Assembly: GCF_011604685.1 (NCBI RefSeq) | Contig: NZ_CP050063.1 | Location: 5,726,501-5,790,500, forward strand | DNA length: 64,000 nt | Source: Spirosoma aureum | Lineage (GTDB): Bacteria; Bacteroidota; Bacteroidia; Cytophagales; Spirosomataceae | Direction: 5' to 3' | Shown: piece by piece, positions 27,963-37,411 of the stretch | Layout: every line of letters begins with the position of its first letter | Position numbering within the stretch: the first letter of the stretch is position 1 | Position numbers and translations under genes: made by a program | Notes under the pieces: generated by a model | Database searches by the model: none | What the model was told of the DNA's origin: nothing | The model's input: only the letters and a program-made list of their open reading frames with translations

Positions 27963-28568
27963 ATGCCACGCTTCACTAGTAAAACGTTGCTCCTTGATCT
28001 GGAGGAAGATGTAAGCCAGCTCCGTCAGATTGCCGGGCAGGAATTCTATAGTTTATCCGATGCCCGGTTGCTCCAGGCCCCAACGCCTGCGCAATGGAGC
28101 ATCGCACAATGCCTTGAGCATTTGAATAGTTACGGCCTTTATTATATTCCCTTGATGGAAAAAGCCATCCAGACCGGCGAGCAGCATAACCTTACGGCAA
28201 AGGATGTTTTCAGTAGTGGCTGGTTGGGCAATTATTTTGCTGAATCAATGCGCCCTGGAGCAGATGGAGCCATTCGATTAAAAATGAAAGCGGTCAAAAA
28301 TCACACACCTGATGCACAATTGAATCCACGGGATATTCTGACCGAATTTTCCCGGCAACAGGCGCAGTTGCAAAACCTGCTCGAACGGGCGCAACATATC
28401 GACATTGGCAAACTACGCATCCCGATTTCTATTGCCAGTTGGATAAAGCTGAGTTTGGGGGATACGTTCCGGTTTCTGATTGCCCACGAACAGCGGCATG
28501 TGTTACAGGCGCAAAAGGTATTGAGTACCCTGTCGTCGCGAGAAACGGCCGACCAACTCAGTCAATAG
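27963..28568 (+). CDS. DinB-family protein
   Basis: Product of 201 residues. Predicted four-helix bundle with histidines in QCLEHLNSYGLYY near residue 50 and in FLIAHEQRHVLQAQ near residue 180, the latter a typical DinB C-terminal metal motif. ATG 27963 gives MPRFTSKTLL; the longer frame runs through the terminator stem and is rejected. Function unknown; DinB proteins include bacillithiol or mycothiol transferases, and some Bacteroidetes do make bacillithiol, but the link is speculative. Confidence 0.82.
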   Translation: MPRFTSKTLLLDLEEDVSQLRQIAGQEFYSLSDARLLQAPTPAQWSIAQCLEHLNSYGLYYIPLMEKAIQTGEQHNLTAKDVFSSGWLGNYFAESMRPGADGAIRLKMKAVKNHTPDAQLNPRDILTEFSRQQAQLQNLLERAQHIDIGKLRIPISIASWIKLSLGDTFRFLIAHEQRHVLQAQKVLSTLSSRETADQLSQ

Positions 28569-28652
28569 GTTGATTCGGAAGCACTTTATGGTTGACTGGT
28601 AAACTTCTCAACGAATCCGATTCAAGAATCAATTCCGTACTTCGTTCCAAAC

Positions 28653-28687
28653 AAAAGCCGATCACCCATTGAGATGACCGGCTCTTT
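28653..28687 (-). terminator. Terminator after frr
   Basis: On the minus strand AGCCGGTCA and TGATCGGCT form an imperfect stem with a 10-nt loop, followed by TTTTGTTT, 25-60 nt after the frr stop. Confidence 0.7.
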
Positions 28688-28710
28688 TGCTGTCGATAAA
28701 TCAACCGGAT

Positions 28711-29271
28711 CTATACTAACAAAATATCTTTTTCTTTCGCCACAAACACCTCATCAACCCGTGCAATAAAGGCATCGGTCAACTTTTGAACACGCTCTTC
28801 GCCCTGTTTCACGGCATCTTCAGATACACCATCTTTAACCAGTTTGCGAATGTCGTCGTTCGTGTCTTTGCGGATGTTACGGACATTGATTTTAGCCGTT
28901 TCAACTTCCTGCTTTACTTTTTTGACCAGATCGCGACGCCGGTCTTCGGTCAGCGGTGGAATGCTCAGTCGAATCTGTTCACCATCGTTGTTGGGATTCA
29001 AACCAAGGTTTGAATTTCGGATTGCTTTCTCAACTTCCCCGATGAGCTTTTTCTCAAAAGGTTTGATAACGATCGTGCGGGCATCGGGCGTATTGATCGA
29101 CGCTACCGTATGCAACGGCGACAGCATTCCGTAATATTCGATCTGAATGCCGTCGAGCATACCGGCATTTGCTTTTCCAGCGCGGATTTTGGTCAATTCG
29201 ATGGCCAGGTGCTTAAGCGCCTTTTCCATCGTATCTTTTGCATCGTCGAGGTATAGCTCGATCTCTTCCAT
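28711..29271 (-). CDS. frr: Ribosome recycling factor
   Basis: Product of 186 residues, the usual length. It splits post-termination ribosomes with EF-G. The family blocks are clear: KALKHLAIELTKIRAGKAN, IEYYGMLSPLHTVASI, NLGLNPNNDGEQIRLSIPPL and DDIRKLVKDG. ATG 29271 is the expected start; the GTG at 29313 would add an unrelated lysine-rich tail overlapping an inverted repeat. It follows pyrH on the same strand, a pairing conserved across bacteria. Confidence 0.97.
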   Translation of the reverse strand: MEEIELYLDDAKDTMEKALKHLAIELTKIRAGKANAGMLDGIQIEYYGMLSPLHTVASINTPDARTIVIKPFEKKLIGEVEKAIRNSNLGLNPNNDGEQIRLSIPPLTEDRRRDLVKKVKQEVETAKINVRNIRKDTNDDIRKLVKDGVSEDAVKQGEERVQKLTDAFIARVDEVFVAKEKDILLV

Positions 29272-29293
29272 TTTCTGAGTTTTCAGCTTTTTA

Positions 29294-29350
29294 AGTTTAC
29301 CGTTTACAGTCACTGGCGTTGATAGCCATTATACCTATAAACGGTAAACT
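29294..29350. repeat. 13-bp inverted repeat between pyrH and frr
   Basis: AGTTTACCGTTTA (29294-29306) and TAAACGGTAAACT (29338-29350) are exact complements 31 nt apart, filling most of the 89-nt gap. It may be a transcript stem controlling frr expression or a protein site. Confidence 0.6.
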
Positions 29351-29360
29351 GTAAACTATT

Positions 29361-30101
29361 TTAGACTGTTTCTTCTGGTAATTTAGCCGTAATAAGCGTT
29401 CCGACATCTTCACCCTGAACAAGCCGGAGCAAACTACCCGTCTCATTCATATTAAAGACAATAATCGGCAGATTGTTTTCCTGACACAGCGTAAAGGCCG
29501 TCAGGTCCATCACATTCAGTTTCTTTTCGTAAACGTCATCGAAGGTGATGCTCGTATACCGGGTGGCTGTTTTGTCCTTCATCGGATCAGCCGTGTAGAC
29601 GCCATCAACTTTAGTGCCTTTCAGCACAACGTCGGCTTCGATTTCAATGGCCCGTAAAGCTGCCGTGGAATCTGTTGTGAAGTAAGGATTGCCGGTTCCG
29701 GCACCGAAGATGACGACACGCCCTTTTTCGAGGTGACGCACAGCCCGCCGACGTACATACGGTTCACAGACCTGCTCCATTTTAATGGCCGACATCACAC
29801 GGGTATACATACCATGTTTTTCGAGCGAACTCTGAATAGCCATTGCATTGATAACCGTTGCCAGCATACCCATGTAATCGCCCTGAACGCGATCGATGCC
29901 TGACCGTTCACCCGAAACGCCCCGGAAAATGTTGCCTCCGCCGACCACGATGGCTACCTGAACGCCTAAATCTACTACCTGCCTAATTTCACGGCTGTAT
30001 CTTTCCAGCACAACCGGGTCAATATTGTAACCATTAGGGCCCGCCAATGCCTCTCCACTCAGTTTGAGCAGAATGCGTTTATAGTTCGTCGAAGGTGTCA
30101 T
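29361..30101 (-). CDS. pyrH: UMP kinase
   Basis: Product of 246 residues. It phosphorylates UMP to UDP in pyrimidine metabolism. Signature parts: [13 protein letters not shown] at the N-terminus, [12 protein letters not shown] near residue 53, [19 protein letters not shown] near 134 and [14 protein letters not shown] 30101 has a good promoter box just upstream, while longer frames have no support. It is followed by frr on the same strand. Confidence 0.97.
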   Translation of the reverse strand: MTPSTNYKRILLKLSGEALAGPNGYNIDPVVLERYSREIRQVVDLGVQVAIVVGGGNIFRGVSGERSGIDRVQGDYMGMLATVINAMAIQSSLEKHGMYTRVMSAIKMEQVCEPYVRRRAVRHLEKGRVVIFGAGTGNPYFTTDSTAALRAIEIEADVVLKGTKVDGVYTADPMKDKTATRYTSITFDDVYEKKLNVMDLTAFTLCQENNLPIIVFNMNETGSLLRLVQGEDVGTLITAKLPEETV

Positions 30102-30119
30102 GAGGGAAAATTTTGCGGG

Positions 30120-30127
30120 CAAAGATA
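30120..30127 (-). promoter_or_regulatory. Predicted -7 box for pyrH-frr
   Basis: TATCTTTG on the minus strand matches TAnnTTTG; the leader to ATG 30101 would be about 12 nt. Confidence 0.5.
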
Positions 30128-30222
30128 AGAAAAAAGCGTGGGGCATGGAGCATGAAGCCTGGAGTTTTGCGCGTGGTTTTACTTTGTGCACCACATTGGA
30201 CTCTTTCAGGTTGTGCTATGCT

Positions 30223-30720
30223 TTAGGTAAATTCGATCAAGACCTGCCCCTTTTCAACCCGGTCTCCTTTGTTGGTCCGAATGGTTTTAATGACTCCTTC
30301 ACCAGTGGCTTTCAGGATGTTTTCCATTTTCATGGCTTCCAGAATCAGTAAGCTATCACCTTTATTGACCGTATCGCCCGGTTGAACATTCACCCCAACA
30401 ATTAGTCCGGGCATGGGTGCTTTCAGATCATTAACTTTGGTGGCAGCGGCACTGGCCATACCCATTTTTTCGAGCAAAAGGTCGAACCGATCCTTTAGCT
30501 GAACCGGGTAGATATGACCATTGATCTTTAATCGAACGGATTTATCAGCCGGGTTCAGGTCCAGAATTTCGGCTGTATAAGACCGATTCTGGTGTAAAAT
30601 ATGAACGACCCGATCCGAAAGTTTTACTAAATCCCAGACAAAAAATTCGCCATTGAGTGTGGGACCAGCCGCCGTGAAATCAATGGTTACGTTTTGGTTG
30701 TTAAGCGTAGTTTGGTACAT
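30223..30720 (-). CDS. Biotinyl/lipoyl carrier protein (BCCP-like)
   Basis: Product of 165 residues. The C-terminal domain carries the biotin-attachment motif LILEAMKMEN with KAPMPGLIVG about 35 residues earlier, which also fits the carrier half of acyl-CoA carboxylases. The N-terminal half (about 90 residues, INGHIYPVQLKDRFDLLLEK) resembles the linker region of propionyl- or pyruvate-carboxylase type alpha subunits. So this is probably the separate carrier subunit of an acetyl- or propionyl-CoA carboxylase. The carboxylase subunits are not in the window. Start at ATG 30720 fits the domain boundary. Confidence 0.85.
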   Translation of the reverse strand: MYQTTLNNQNVTIDFTAAGPTLNGEFFVWDLVKLSDRVVHILHQNRSYTAEILDLNPADKSVRLKINGHIYPVQLKDRFDLLLEKMGMASAAATKVNDLKAPMPGLIVGVNVQPGDTVNKGDSLLILEAMKMENILKATGEGVIKTIRTNKGDRVEKGQVLIEFT

Positions 30721-30810
30721 GGAACAAAGTAAAGTAGTTGGATTGGGGCCTATTACTGTTTCCTGAGCGGCTAATCTATAAACAGTATCCCACAAACCAT
30801 AAACATTTCC

Positions 30811-31728
30811 TCAAGACTTATTAATCAACCAAATTCCCAACAGGCAAATACCCATACCCGCAAATTGCACCGCATAGATGGTTTCGCCATCGAGAACACC
30901 CCACATCAGTGCCACGCCCGGCATTAGATACGTCACCGATGACGCGAACAACGGCGAAGCCAGTTGCATAATCCTATTAAAAATTACCGACATCACACCG
31001 GACCCAAGCACTCCCAGGCAGATAAGCGTGGCCAGCGATAGCGTTGAAACTGGTAACGTTACCCTTATAAAAAAATCAGTCGTCAGCAGGGTTAACAGAG
31101 CCATTGGTCCAACGAAGGCAAATAACCAGGCAGTTGACACCAACGCAGGCATGTGGCTCAGGTATCGACCAATGATATTGATGTTTGTGCCATAACAAAG
31201 CGTTGCCAGCACAATTAACAGAGCATATCCATTTATCGAAAATGATCCTGTCGCACTATAAAATATTAGCAGGATCGATCCACCCAGGCCAAGCAAAATC
31301 CCGGCAACCTGCCAGAGACGAAGAACACGACCAAAAAACAATACGCCGATCAGGAGCGTAAACAATGGGCTAAGCGCGTTTAATGCGCCAGCGAGTGAGC
31401 TGTTCAGGTGTGCCCCGGCTTCGGCGAATAAAAAAGCGGGAATCAGATAGCCCAATAACCCTGCCGCCAATAAAGCGCCCCACCGATTTCGAACCGATTG
31501 CCGGGTGTCAATACTACGAGCCTGGATTCCCAGAAATGGGCTAAAGAACAAAAACGCGAAGAAAATACGACCAGCAGCTACCTGCTCCGGCGGAAAAGCT
31601 ACCAGACTTCGCTTGATCAGAATAAAGGAGCTACCCCAAACCAGTGCCAGCACAAAAAGAAGAATCCAGGCGAGTAGTGGGTGTTTTTTTGCCGTAATAC
31701 TTGATTCCTGAGTAGACGTTGGCGTCAT
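30811..31728 (-). CDS. EamA/DMT-family transporter
   Basis: Product of 305 residues with about ten hydrophobic segments and the two EamA repeats; the first has LLFVLALVWGSSFILIKRSL and the second begins near NGYALLIVLATLCYGTNINI. DMT transporters export metabolites or amino acids. The direction and substrate cannot be read from sequence. It lies 90 nt upstream of the carrier-protein gene on the same strand. Confidence 0.88.
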   Translation of the reverse strand: MTPTSTQESSITAKKHPLLAWILLFVLALVWGSSFILIKRSLVAFPPEQVAAGRIFFAFLFFSPFLGIQARSIDTRQSVRNRWGALLAAGLLGYLIPAFLFAEAGAHLNSSLAGALNALSPLFTLLIGVLFFGRVLRLWQVAGILLGLGGSILLIFYSATGSFSINGYALLIVLATLCYGTNINIIGRYLSHMPALVSTAWLFAFVGPMALLTLLTTDFFIRVTLPVSTLSLATLICLGVLGSGVMSVIFNRIMQLASPLFASSVTYLMPGVALMWGVLDGETIYAVQFAGMGICLLGIWLINKS

Positions 31729-31890
31729 AAAGAGTTAGTTTTCAATTTGCACAGGTGGCTTCCCAGCCGGCAAGGAGCGTTTTACGTATTAATCTTTCTT
31801 AGTAAAGGGAACGGCCTGATTTAGCAGTAAGTTCGGTTATCAGGCAATGAATAAGCGCTCTATTTATAGCCATCTAATTCGGACAGCCGT

Positions 31891-31898
31891 TATATTTG
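31891..31898 (+). promoter_or_regulatory. Predicted -7 box for the methyltransferase gene
   Basis: TATATTTG matches TAnnTTTG; transcription would start near 31905, 38 nt before ATG 31943. Confidence 0.4.
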
Positions 31899-31942
31899 GC
31901 CTTCGCGCTGGCTGTAGAATGGTCAGATAATCCAGTATACCA

Positions 31943-32998
31943 ATGCTCAACGATTCCCAGCCTGACCTGGCTCCGATTACCCGTCACTTACGGGCCATGT
32001 TTGGCTCACGATTACTCATTGCTGCCGTTAGCCATTTGCACGTTTTCGACCATTTACGAAACGGCCCGCTTCCAATAACCCAGTTAAGCGAGCGACTCCA
32101 GCTTAGCGAACGTCCAGCTATGGTACTGTTCCCGGCTTTGTGTGCCATGGATATGCTCCGTTGTCATGCGTCGGGGGAGTTAAGCATTACCGAACTGGGC
32201 CGCTACCTGCTACAGGATCATAACCCGAACCTGACCGGTTATGTGGGTCTGGAAAAAGACGATCCGGGTGTCATCGAAATGGTTAACCGGCTTAAAAATG
32301 ACGGTCCACTGGATGCTCCTCAGGGTATTTCCTTCGTCAAGGAAGGGGAAGGTCCTTCACCAATGGACAATCAGGAACTAGCCCGGACACTCACCCTCGG
32401 CCTGGCCGGACGTGCCAGACGGCTATCGCCTATTGTTGCCGCCAAGCTCTCCAGACGCGAAGGGCATCTGCTGGACGTAGCCGGTGGAACAGGCTTTTAT
32501 ACCTATGAATGGCTCCTGAATAACCCTTCTTCAACGGCCACGATACTCGACCGGCCAGCTGTTTTGGCAGTAGCCAGTGAGCTGCTGGACGAACTTACGG
32601 CAAGTGATCGATCAGGCGTGGAAACGCTCCGGGAGCGGGTAACGTTCTTACCCGGTGATATGCTTACGGATGAGCTTCCAAAGACCGACCTGTTGCTGGC
32701 AGCCAGCCTTTTCCATGATTGGCCAACGTCAACCTGCCAACTGCTGGCTAACCGCTTTGCAGCTTCCCTTCGACCCGGTGGTGAGCTATGGGTTCACGAC
32801 GCTTTCCTGAACGATACGCTGGATGGACCGCTTCCCGTTACGGACTATTCAGCTCAGTTATTCTGGAATACCAAAGGTCGGGCCTACAGTCGGGCCGAAT
32901 ACCGGCACTGGTTTACAGAAGCAGGTCTGGAACCAACGACCGAGAACATTGCGACCCAAATGGATTATGGGTTGATCTGGGCGCGGAAATCCGATTGA
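31943..32998 (+). CDS. SAM-dependent O-methyltransferase family protein
   Basis: Product of 351 residues with the layout of the Methyltransferase_2 group (acetylserotonin, caffeate and polyketide O-methyltransferases): an N-terminal dimerisation winged helix (VFDHLRNGPLPITQLSERL), then a Rossmann fold with LLDVAGGTGFYTYE near residue 176, DRPAVL, PGDMLTDELPKTDLLL and LFHDWP with the catalytic-type His. Substrate unknown; in bacteria many members act in secondary metabolism, but no biosynthetic cluster is around it. Confidence 0.85.
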   Translation: MLNDSQPDLAPITRHLRAMFGSRLLIAAVSHLHVFDHLRNGPLPITQLSERLQLSERPAMVLFPALCAMDMLRCHASGELSITELGRYLLQDHNPNLTGYVGLEKDDPGVIEMVNRLKNDGPLDAPQGISFVKEGEGPSPMDNQELARTLTLGLAGRARRLSPIVAAKLSRREGHLLDVAGGTGFYTYEWLLNNPSSTATILDRPAVLAVASELLDELTASDRSGVETLRERVTFLPGDMLTDELPKTDLLLAASLFHDWPTSTCQLLANRFAASLRPGGELWVHDAFLNDTLDGPLPVTDYSAQLFWNTKGRAYSRAEYRHWFTEAGLEPTTENIATQMDYGLIWARKSD

Positions 32999-33117
32999 TA
33001 AGTGACAGCTATCCAGGCAGCAAATCGAACCTGAGATCGCCAAAAAGAGTTAATCCATCGTAGTTCTATTTTCTACAGCTACATATAGCGACTTAATCGC
33101 TTAAATGATTCAAAAAG

Positions 33118-33780
33118 ATGGAAGTAGAAATCTGGAGTGATGTCATGTGCCCGTTTTGTTATATCGGCAAACGCAAATTCGAGCGCGCACTGAGCGAGTT
33201 TCCTCATAAAGATCAGGTAAACATTGTCTGGAAGAGTTTTCAGCTTAATCCTGCCATGAAAACTGATCCCGACAAGACTATAAACGAATATTTATCGGAG
33301 GCAAAAGGATGGAGCCTTGAGCAGGCCAGGCAGATGAATGACCGTGTAACGGCAATGGCTAGCGAAGTTGGCTTATCATACGACTTCGATAAAGCGGTTG
33401 TGGCCAATTCGTTTGACGCTCACCGCTTGATTCAATTGGCCAAAGCAAATGGCCTGGGCGATGCCGCCGAAGAGCGATTATTTCGTGCCTATTTTACCGA
33501 AGGTCGCAACACCGCCGATCACGACACGCTGCTCGAACTGGGCACTGATATTGGCCTGGATGCTACCGCTGTGGAGCAGTTGCTTCAAAGCGACCAGTAT
33601 GCAGAAGCGGTTCAACACGATATTTATGAAGCCCAGCAAGTTGGCGCACGCGGTGTGCCGTTTTTTGTGCTTAACCGTCGATACGCAGTTTCGGGGGCTC
33701 AACAACCCGAAACCTTTCTGGGTGCACTCAACACCGCCTGGGCAGAATCTGAGCGGGAGGTATCCGGCTTAAAACGCTAG
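33118..33780 (+). CDS. DsbA-like oxidoreductase (FrnE subfamily)
   Basis: Product of 220 residues without signal peptide, so cytosolic. MEVEIWSDVMCPFCYIGKRK holds the CPFC active site (Cys11, Cys14), and the cis-Pro loop GARGVPFFVLN is present near residue 180. FrnE proteins are thioredoxin-fold DsbA relatives, first named from polyketide biosynthesis, and in Deinococcus linked to oxidative-stress tolerance. The true partner is unknown. It ends just before a strong bidirectional terminator shared with dusB. Confidence 0.92.
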   Translation: MEVEIWSDVMCPFCYIGKRKFERALSEFPHKDQVNIVWKSFQLNPAMKTDPDKTINEYLSEAKGWSLEQARQMNDRVTAMASEVGLSYDFDKAVVANSFDAHRLIQLAKANGLGDAAEERLFRAYFTEGRNTADHDTLLELGTDIGLDATAVEQLLQSDQYAEAVQHDIYEAQQVGARGVPFFVLNRRYAVSGAQQPETFLGALNTAWAESEREVSGLKR

Positions 33781-33809
33781 CTTTTCTCTTGAAGAAATAA
33801 GAATATATT

Positions 33810-33846
33810 GGCCCCACAGATTGAATGACTCTCAATCTGTGGGGCC
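33810..33846. terminator. Bidirectional hairpin between FrnE-like and dusB genes
   Basis: A perfect 15-bp inverted repeat (GGCCCCACAGATTGA at 33810-33824, complement at 33832-33846) with a 7-nt loop, located between convergent genes. It lacks a T-tract, so could also be a repeat of the same kind as the other intergenic palindromes. Confidence 0.7.
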
Positions 33847-33867
33847 TACGTTTTACAGGAAGCTAGC

Positions 33868-34857
33868 TCATACAAGCTCAGGAATGTAATTTTCCTGAAT
33901 CTCGTCCAGAATTGCTCCAAGCTCCGCGTATGAATCGGTGGTTACCAGTCGGGACCGGTACGGCTTAAAATCGGGCAACCCTTTGAAATAGTTCGCGTAG
34001 TGACGGCGCATCTCAAAGAGTCCTACGATTTCACCTTTCCAGCGAATCGAAAAATCTAAATGCTGGCGACAAACGGCCACCCGATCGGCCACAGTCGGGG
34101 CAGGTCGGTGCTCACCCGTTCGGGCATAATGCTTGATTTCGTCAAAAATCCAGGGATGGCCAATGCTGGCACGTCCGATCATGACGCCATCTACACCATA
34201 CCGATTTTTATACTCCAGCGCCTTCTCCGGCGAATCGATATCACCATTTCCGAAAATCGGAATCTGAATGCGCGGATTGTCTTTGATACGGCCAATAAGC
34301 GTCCAGTCTGCATTGCCTTTGTACATCTGAACACGGGTCCGACCATGAATGGTCAGGGCTTTAATACCAATATCCTGCAAGCGTTCGGCAACTTCGCCTA
34401 CGTTTTTGGTATTATCGTCCCAGCCAAGCCGGGTTTTAACGGTCACCGGAAGATGGGTGGCTTTAACAACCGCTTCGGTCATACGCACCATTTTCGGAAT
34501 ATCCTGCAACAAAGCAGCACCAGCGCCCCGACAGGCTACATTTTTTACGGGGCAACCGTAGTTGATATCGATCAGATCGGGGTTGGCACGGGTTGCAATT
34601 TCGGCACAGGCCCCCATCGTCTCAACGTCGGAACCAAACAATTGAATGCCAATCGGTCGTTCGTACTCAAAGATATCGAGCTTCTGCACGCTTTTGGCGG
34701 CATCACGAATTAATCCCTCCGACGAGATAAATTCGGTATACATCAGATCGGCACCGTTGGCTTTACAGACCGCCCGAAACGGCGGATCGCTGACATCCTC
34801 CATGGGAGCCAGCAGCAGCGGAAAATCGGGTAATTGTATGTTGCCAATGTGTATCAC
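33868..34857 (-). CDS. dusB: tRNA-dihydrouridine synthase
   Basis: Product of 329 residues, an FMN enzyme that reduces uridine in tRNA D-loops. LLLAPMEDVSDPPFRAVCK is the Dus N-terminus, and NYGCPVKNVACRGAGAALLQ near residue 97 carries the catalytic Cys; VKTRLGWD, IHGRTRVQMYKG, GNGDIDSPEKA and GVMIGRASIGHPW follow as in DusB. The end (RRHYANYFKGLPDFKPYRS) is the tRNA-binding helical domain. DusB fits best among the subfamilies. Confidence 0.93.
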   Translation of the reverse strand: MIHIGNIQLPDFPLLLAPMEDVSDPPFRAVCKANGADLMYTEFISSEGLIRDAAKSVQKLDIFEYERPIGIQLFGSDVETMGACAEIATRANPDLIDINYGCPVKNVACRGAGAALLQDIPKMVRMTEAVVKATHLPVTVKTRLGWDDNTKNVGEVAERLQDIGIKALTIHGRTRVQMYKGNADWTLIGRIKDNPRIQIPIFGNGDIDSPEKALEYKNRYGVDGVMIGRASIGHPWIFDEIKHYARTGEHRPAPTVADRVAVCRQHLDFSIRWKGEIVGLFEMRRHYANYFKGLPDFKPYRSRLVTTDSYAELGAILDEIQENYIPELV

Positions 34858-34932
34858 GCAGGCAATAAGTTTTGATTTATGATGTACAAATTACGATTTA
34901 CGACCCGGTTTGGTTCCTTCTCAACAGACTGT

Positions 34933-36168
34933 CTACGGAGAAGTAGTTGGCGGAAACAGCGATAACGTAATCGTAAAATAGCCATCATCGTCCTGAATTA
35001 TGGGTTCAGTATGACCCAGGAGCCGATATTTAGCAGCAATATTGGTCAATCCGATTTGATTCGACGTCATACGATTATTCTTCCGTTGCAGATTATTCCG
35101 CACAATCAGCACTCCTCCACTCATTGATTTCGTTGGTCGAATCGTCTGGCGAACTGGTTTATTACTACTCAAATCGTTGGCGATTTGTATCGTCGTAATC
35201 TCCAGCAACAAGGGCTTGCTGGCGGCAACAATATTATGTTTCACCGCATTTTCAACCAGCATTTGTAACGTTAATGGCGGCAATCTATGCGTCAGATACT
35301 CAGGTGATACAGCCATTTTCAGGTCAATACCAGCCCTGTAGCGGGTTTTGAGCAAGTGATAATACGACTCGATGAATTTCAGTTCCGTTTCAAGGGTGGT
35401 AAGCTCACTGGCACCATCCAGAATACTTGCTTTATTCGTTTGCAACAGATACCGATACACATTGGCCATTTCATACAGGAACTCATCAGCCTGCTCGGGC
35501 TCATCGGCAATCAACGAGGAAAGTGAGTTCAGACTATTGAATAAAAAATGCGGATTAACCTGATGCTTCAGGCTTTCATATTGACTTTGCAAAGTCACTT
35601 CCTTCAATTTCTCCTGTTCCAGCGCACTTTCCCGCCATTTTGTCAGAGAATAAACCGTTTCGTCGATACCGACTGATACGATATTCACTAAAGCATTATA
35701 AAACAGAATCTTCACGGTCAGATTGGGAACATGATGATACCCAAACAGATGAAAGTGATCGTAGAGAAAGATACCACCGAGAATGTATGCTGGGGTTACG
35801 ATTCCAAATACAAGTAACATTCGCCAAACCCGAAGCCAAATTTGATTCAGGTCGGGGTATCGGCGAATCACTCCCTGGGTCAGAAAATTTAGCGTTAAAA
35901 TACAGCAACCCGATAAGCTAAAGTTCAGCAGCGTTCCGAGCAGAAACGTTCTGGCATCAGCGAGGTAGGCCGGGCCAATAATCCAATACGTCAGGAGTGG
36001 TATAAAAAACAAAGGCATTAGCAAAACATGCCATTGCAACGCCGGACGTTTAGGCAACACGGTTTCTGAGTCAGAAACTGACAACGGTATAAAACGATCA
36101 AGTTTGTAGTTGACCAGCGGTCCTGTTGCCAGCCAAAAACGAAGATTTTCCCTAAACGATGATAACAT
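34933..36168 (-). CDS. LytS-type sensor histidine kinase
   Basis: Product of 411 residues. Four membrane segments (residues about 45-180) precede a His_kinase region with the phosphoacceptor motif NPHFLFNSLNSLSSLI near residue 210 and an HATPase with MLVENAVKHN near residue 310. This is the LytS/YehU type, which normally signals to a LytTR response regulator. No such regulator is adjacent. Its neighbour at 36335-37411 is a clear paralogue, sharing membrane layout and the phosphoacceptor motif. ATG 36168 is chosen as the first Met before the membrane region. Confidence 0.9.
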   Translation of the reverse strand: MLSSFRENLRFWLATGPLVNYKLDRFIPLSVSDSETVLPKRPALQWHVLLMPLFFIPLLTYWIIGPAYLADARTFLLGTLLNFSLSGCCILTLNFLTQGVIRRYPDLNQIWLRVWRMLLVFGIVTPAYILGGIFLYDHFHLFGYHHVPNLTVKILFYNALVNIVSVGIDETVYSLTKWRESALEQEKLKEVTLQSQYESLKHQVNPHFLFNSLNSLSSLIADEPEQADEFLYEMANVYRYLLQTNKASILDGASELTTLETELKFIESYYHLLKTRYRAGIDLKMAVSPEYLTHRLPPLTLQMLVENAVKHNIVAASKPLLLEITTIQIANDLSSNKPVRQTIRPTKSMSGGVLIVRNNLQRKNNRMTSNQIGLTNIAAKYRLLGHTEPIIQDDDGYFTITLSLFPPTTSP

Positions 36169-36334
36169 AATACGATTCCCGTTGCGCCAATGAACGTCAA
36201 CTGGCTGCAAGTACTAATTCGTTCGCTTGCTATCCGATCACATTCTGGTTTAGCTGTTAAATTGAGCAGCTGGCCTGCTGAAACGGTCTGCCTAATTGAG
36301 AAAACGCTTCTTCTCTGCTATCTGCAACAATGAT

Positions 36335-37411
36335 TTATACGTGTCCAAGGTCGATTAATGGTACAGTTACGATAAACCACTCTTTCTCCTGTTGAATTAC
36401 TAATTTGTCGTCGCTCAGCAAGTCGTATCGAACCGTCAGGTTGGCTAAACCGGCGCGGGTCGTTTCAATTTTGTTTATTTTCTGCTGAAGCACGTTTTTA
36501 ACCTCCAAACGTCCGTCGAGGAGCGTATTGATGCGTATGATCAACGGATTCGAAACCGACATGACATTGTGTTTTATTGCATTATCGATCAGAGTCTGAA
36601 TGGTTAACGGCGGCAGACTACGCAGCCGATACTCGTCAGCTACGTGAAATGTAATGGTCAGACTATCGCCATAGCGCGTTTTTAAGAGATTGGCGTATAC
36701 ACTGGTATAATCCAGCTCGGTCTGTAAGGAGGTCAGTTCATGCTTGCCCGCCTGTAGCAGATACCGATAAACTCTGGCCAGATCATCCACAAACCGCTCG
36801 GCCTTCGTGGTATCTTCGCCAATCAGCGCGGACAGCGAATTCAGGCTATTAAATAGAAAATGGGGGTTTAAGTCTCCCTTCAACGCATCGAACTGGTGTT
36901 GCAGCGCCATCCGCTTCAACCGATCATTTTCGATCTGATTGGTCTCCCACTGAGAATAGGTATAATAGACGCTGATTCCTGTGCACAGGAAAACATCGAC
37001 AATGTAGCTTACGATCCAGATCGGCAGTACCGTATCCCAGGAAAATGAGACGTTCAGTACAGGCATCAGGCTATAGAACCAGACGTAGAAAACCGACATG
37101 CCCGTTGTTATGCCCGCAGCCAGCAGCAACAAGGTCAGTGTTCGGGAGGCAGCCTGACGTACATGAGGGTACCGGCCTATTACCGTACGCACCACGAGTC
37201 TCAGTGCGCCAATTAAGAGCCAGTAAAACCCGGCCGACGACACGGTACCAATGAGAAACACCGACAAATTCTGAAAATAGGGAAGCCCAATCAGGTAATA
37301 ATTTCCCAGGAGCAGAAAAAAGGGCATACCCAACAGGTAGTACCGGCGTTCGGCCGTGGGGCGACTAAAGGGCTGAATAAGGTACGATTTAATCAGAGGA
37401 AGAAAACCCAT
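36335..37411 (-). CDS. LytS-type sensor histidine kinase, paralogue
   Basis: Product of 358 residues, same architecture: four membrane segments, then NPHFLFNSLNSLSALI near residue 178 with the phosphorylated His, and QTLIDNAIKHN in the ATP-binding domain. The glycine-rich N/G boxes of the HATPase look degenerate, as is common in this type. Start at ATG 37411 is chosen by comparison with the paralogue; an upstream GTG frame to 37516 adds an unmatched tail. The two kinases lie in tandem, 166 bp apart, and probably arose by duplication. Confidence 0.88.
   Translation of the reverse strand: MGFLPLIKSYLIQPFSRPTAERRYYLLGMPFFLLLGNYYLIGLPYFQNLSVFLIGTVSSAGFYWLLIGALRLVVRTVIGRYPHVRQAASRTLTLLLLAAGITTGMSVFYVWFYSLMPVLNVSFSWDTVLPIWIVSYIVDVFLCTGISVYYTYSQWETNQIENDRLKRMALQHQFDALKGDLNPHFLFNSLNSLSALIGEDTTKAERFVDDLARVYRYLLQAGKHELTSLQTELDYTSVYANLLKTRYGDSLTITFHVADEYRLRSLPPLTIQTLIDNAIKHNVMSVSNPLIIRINTLLDGRLEVKNVLQQKINKIETTRAGLANLTVRYDLLSDDKLVIQQEKEWFIVTVPLIDLGHV

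Noticed and set aside
34060..34713. 217-codon frame opposite dusB
   Set aside because: Antisense shadow of a clearly conserved gene.
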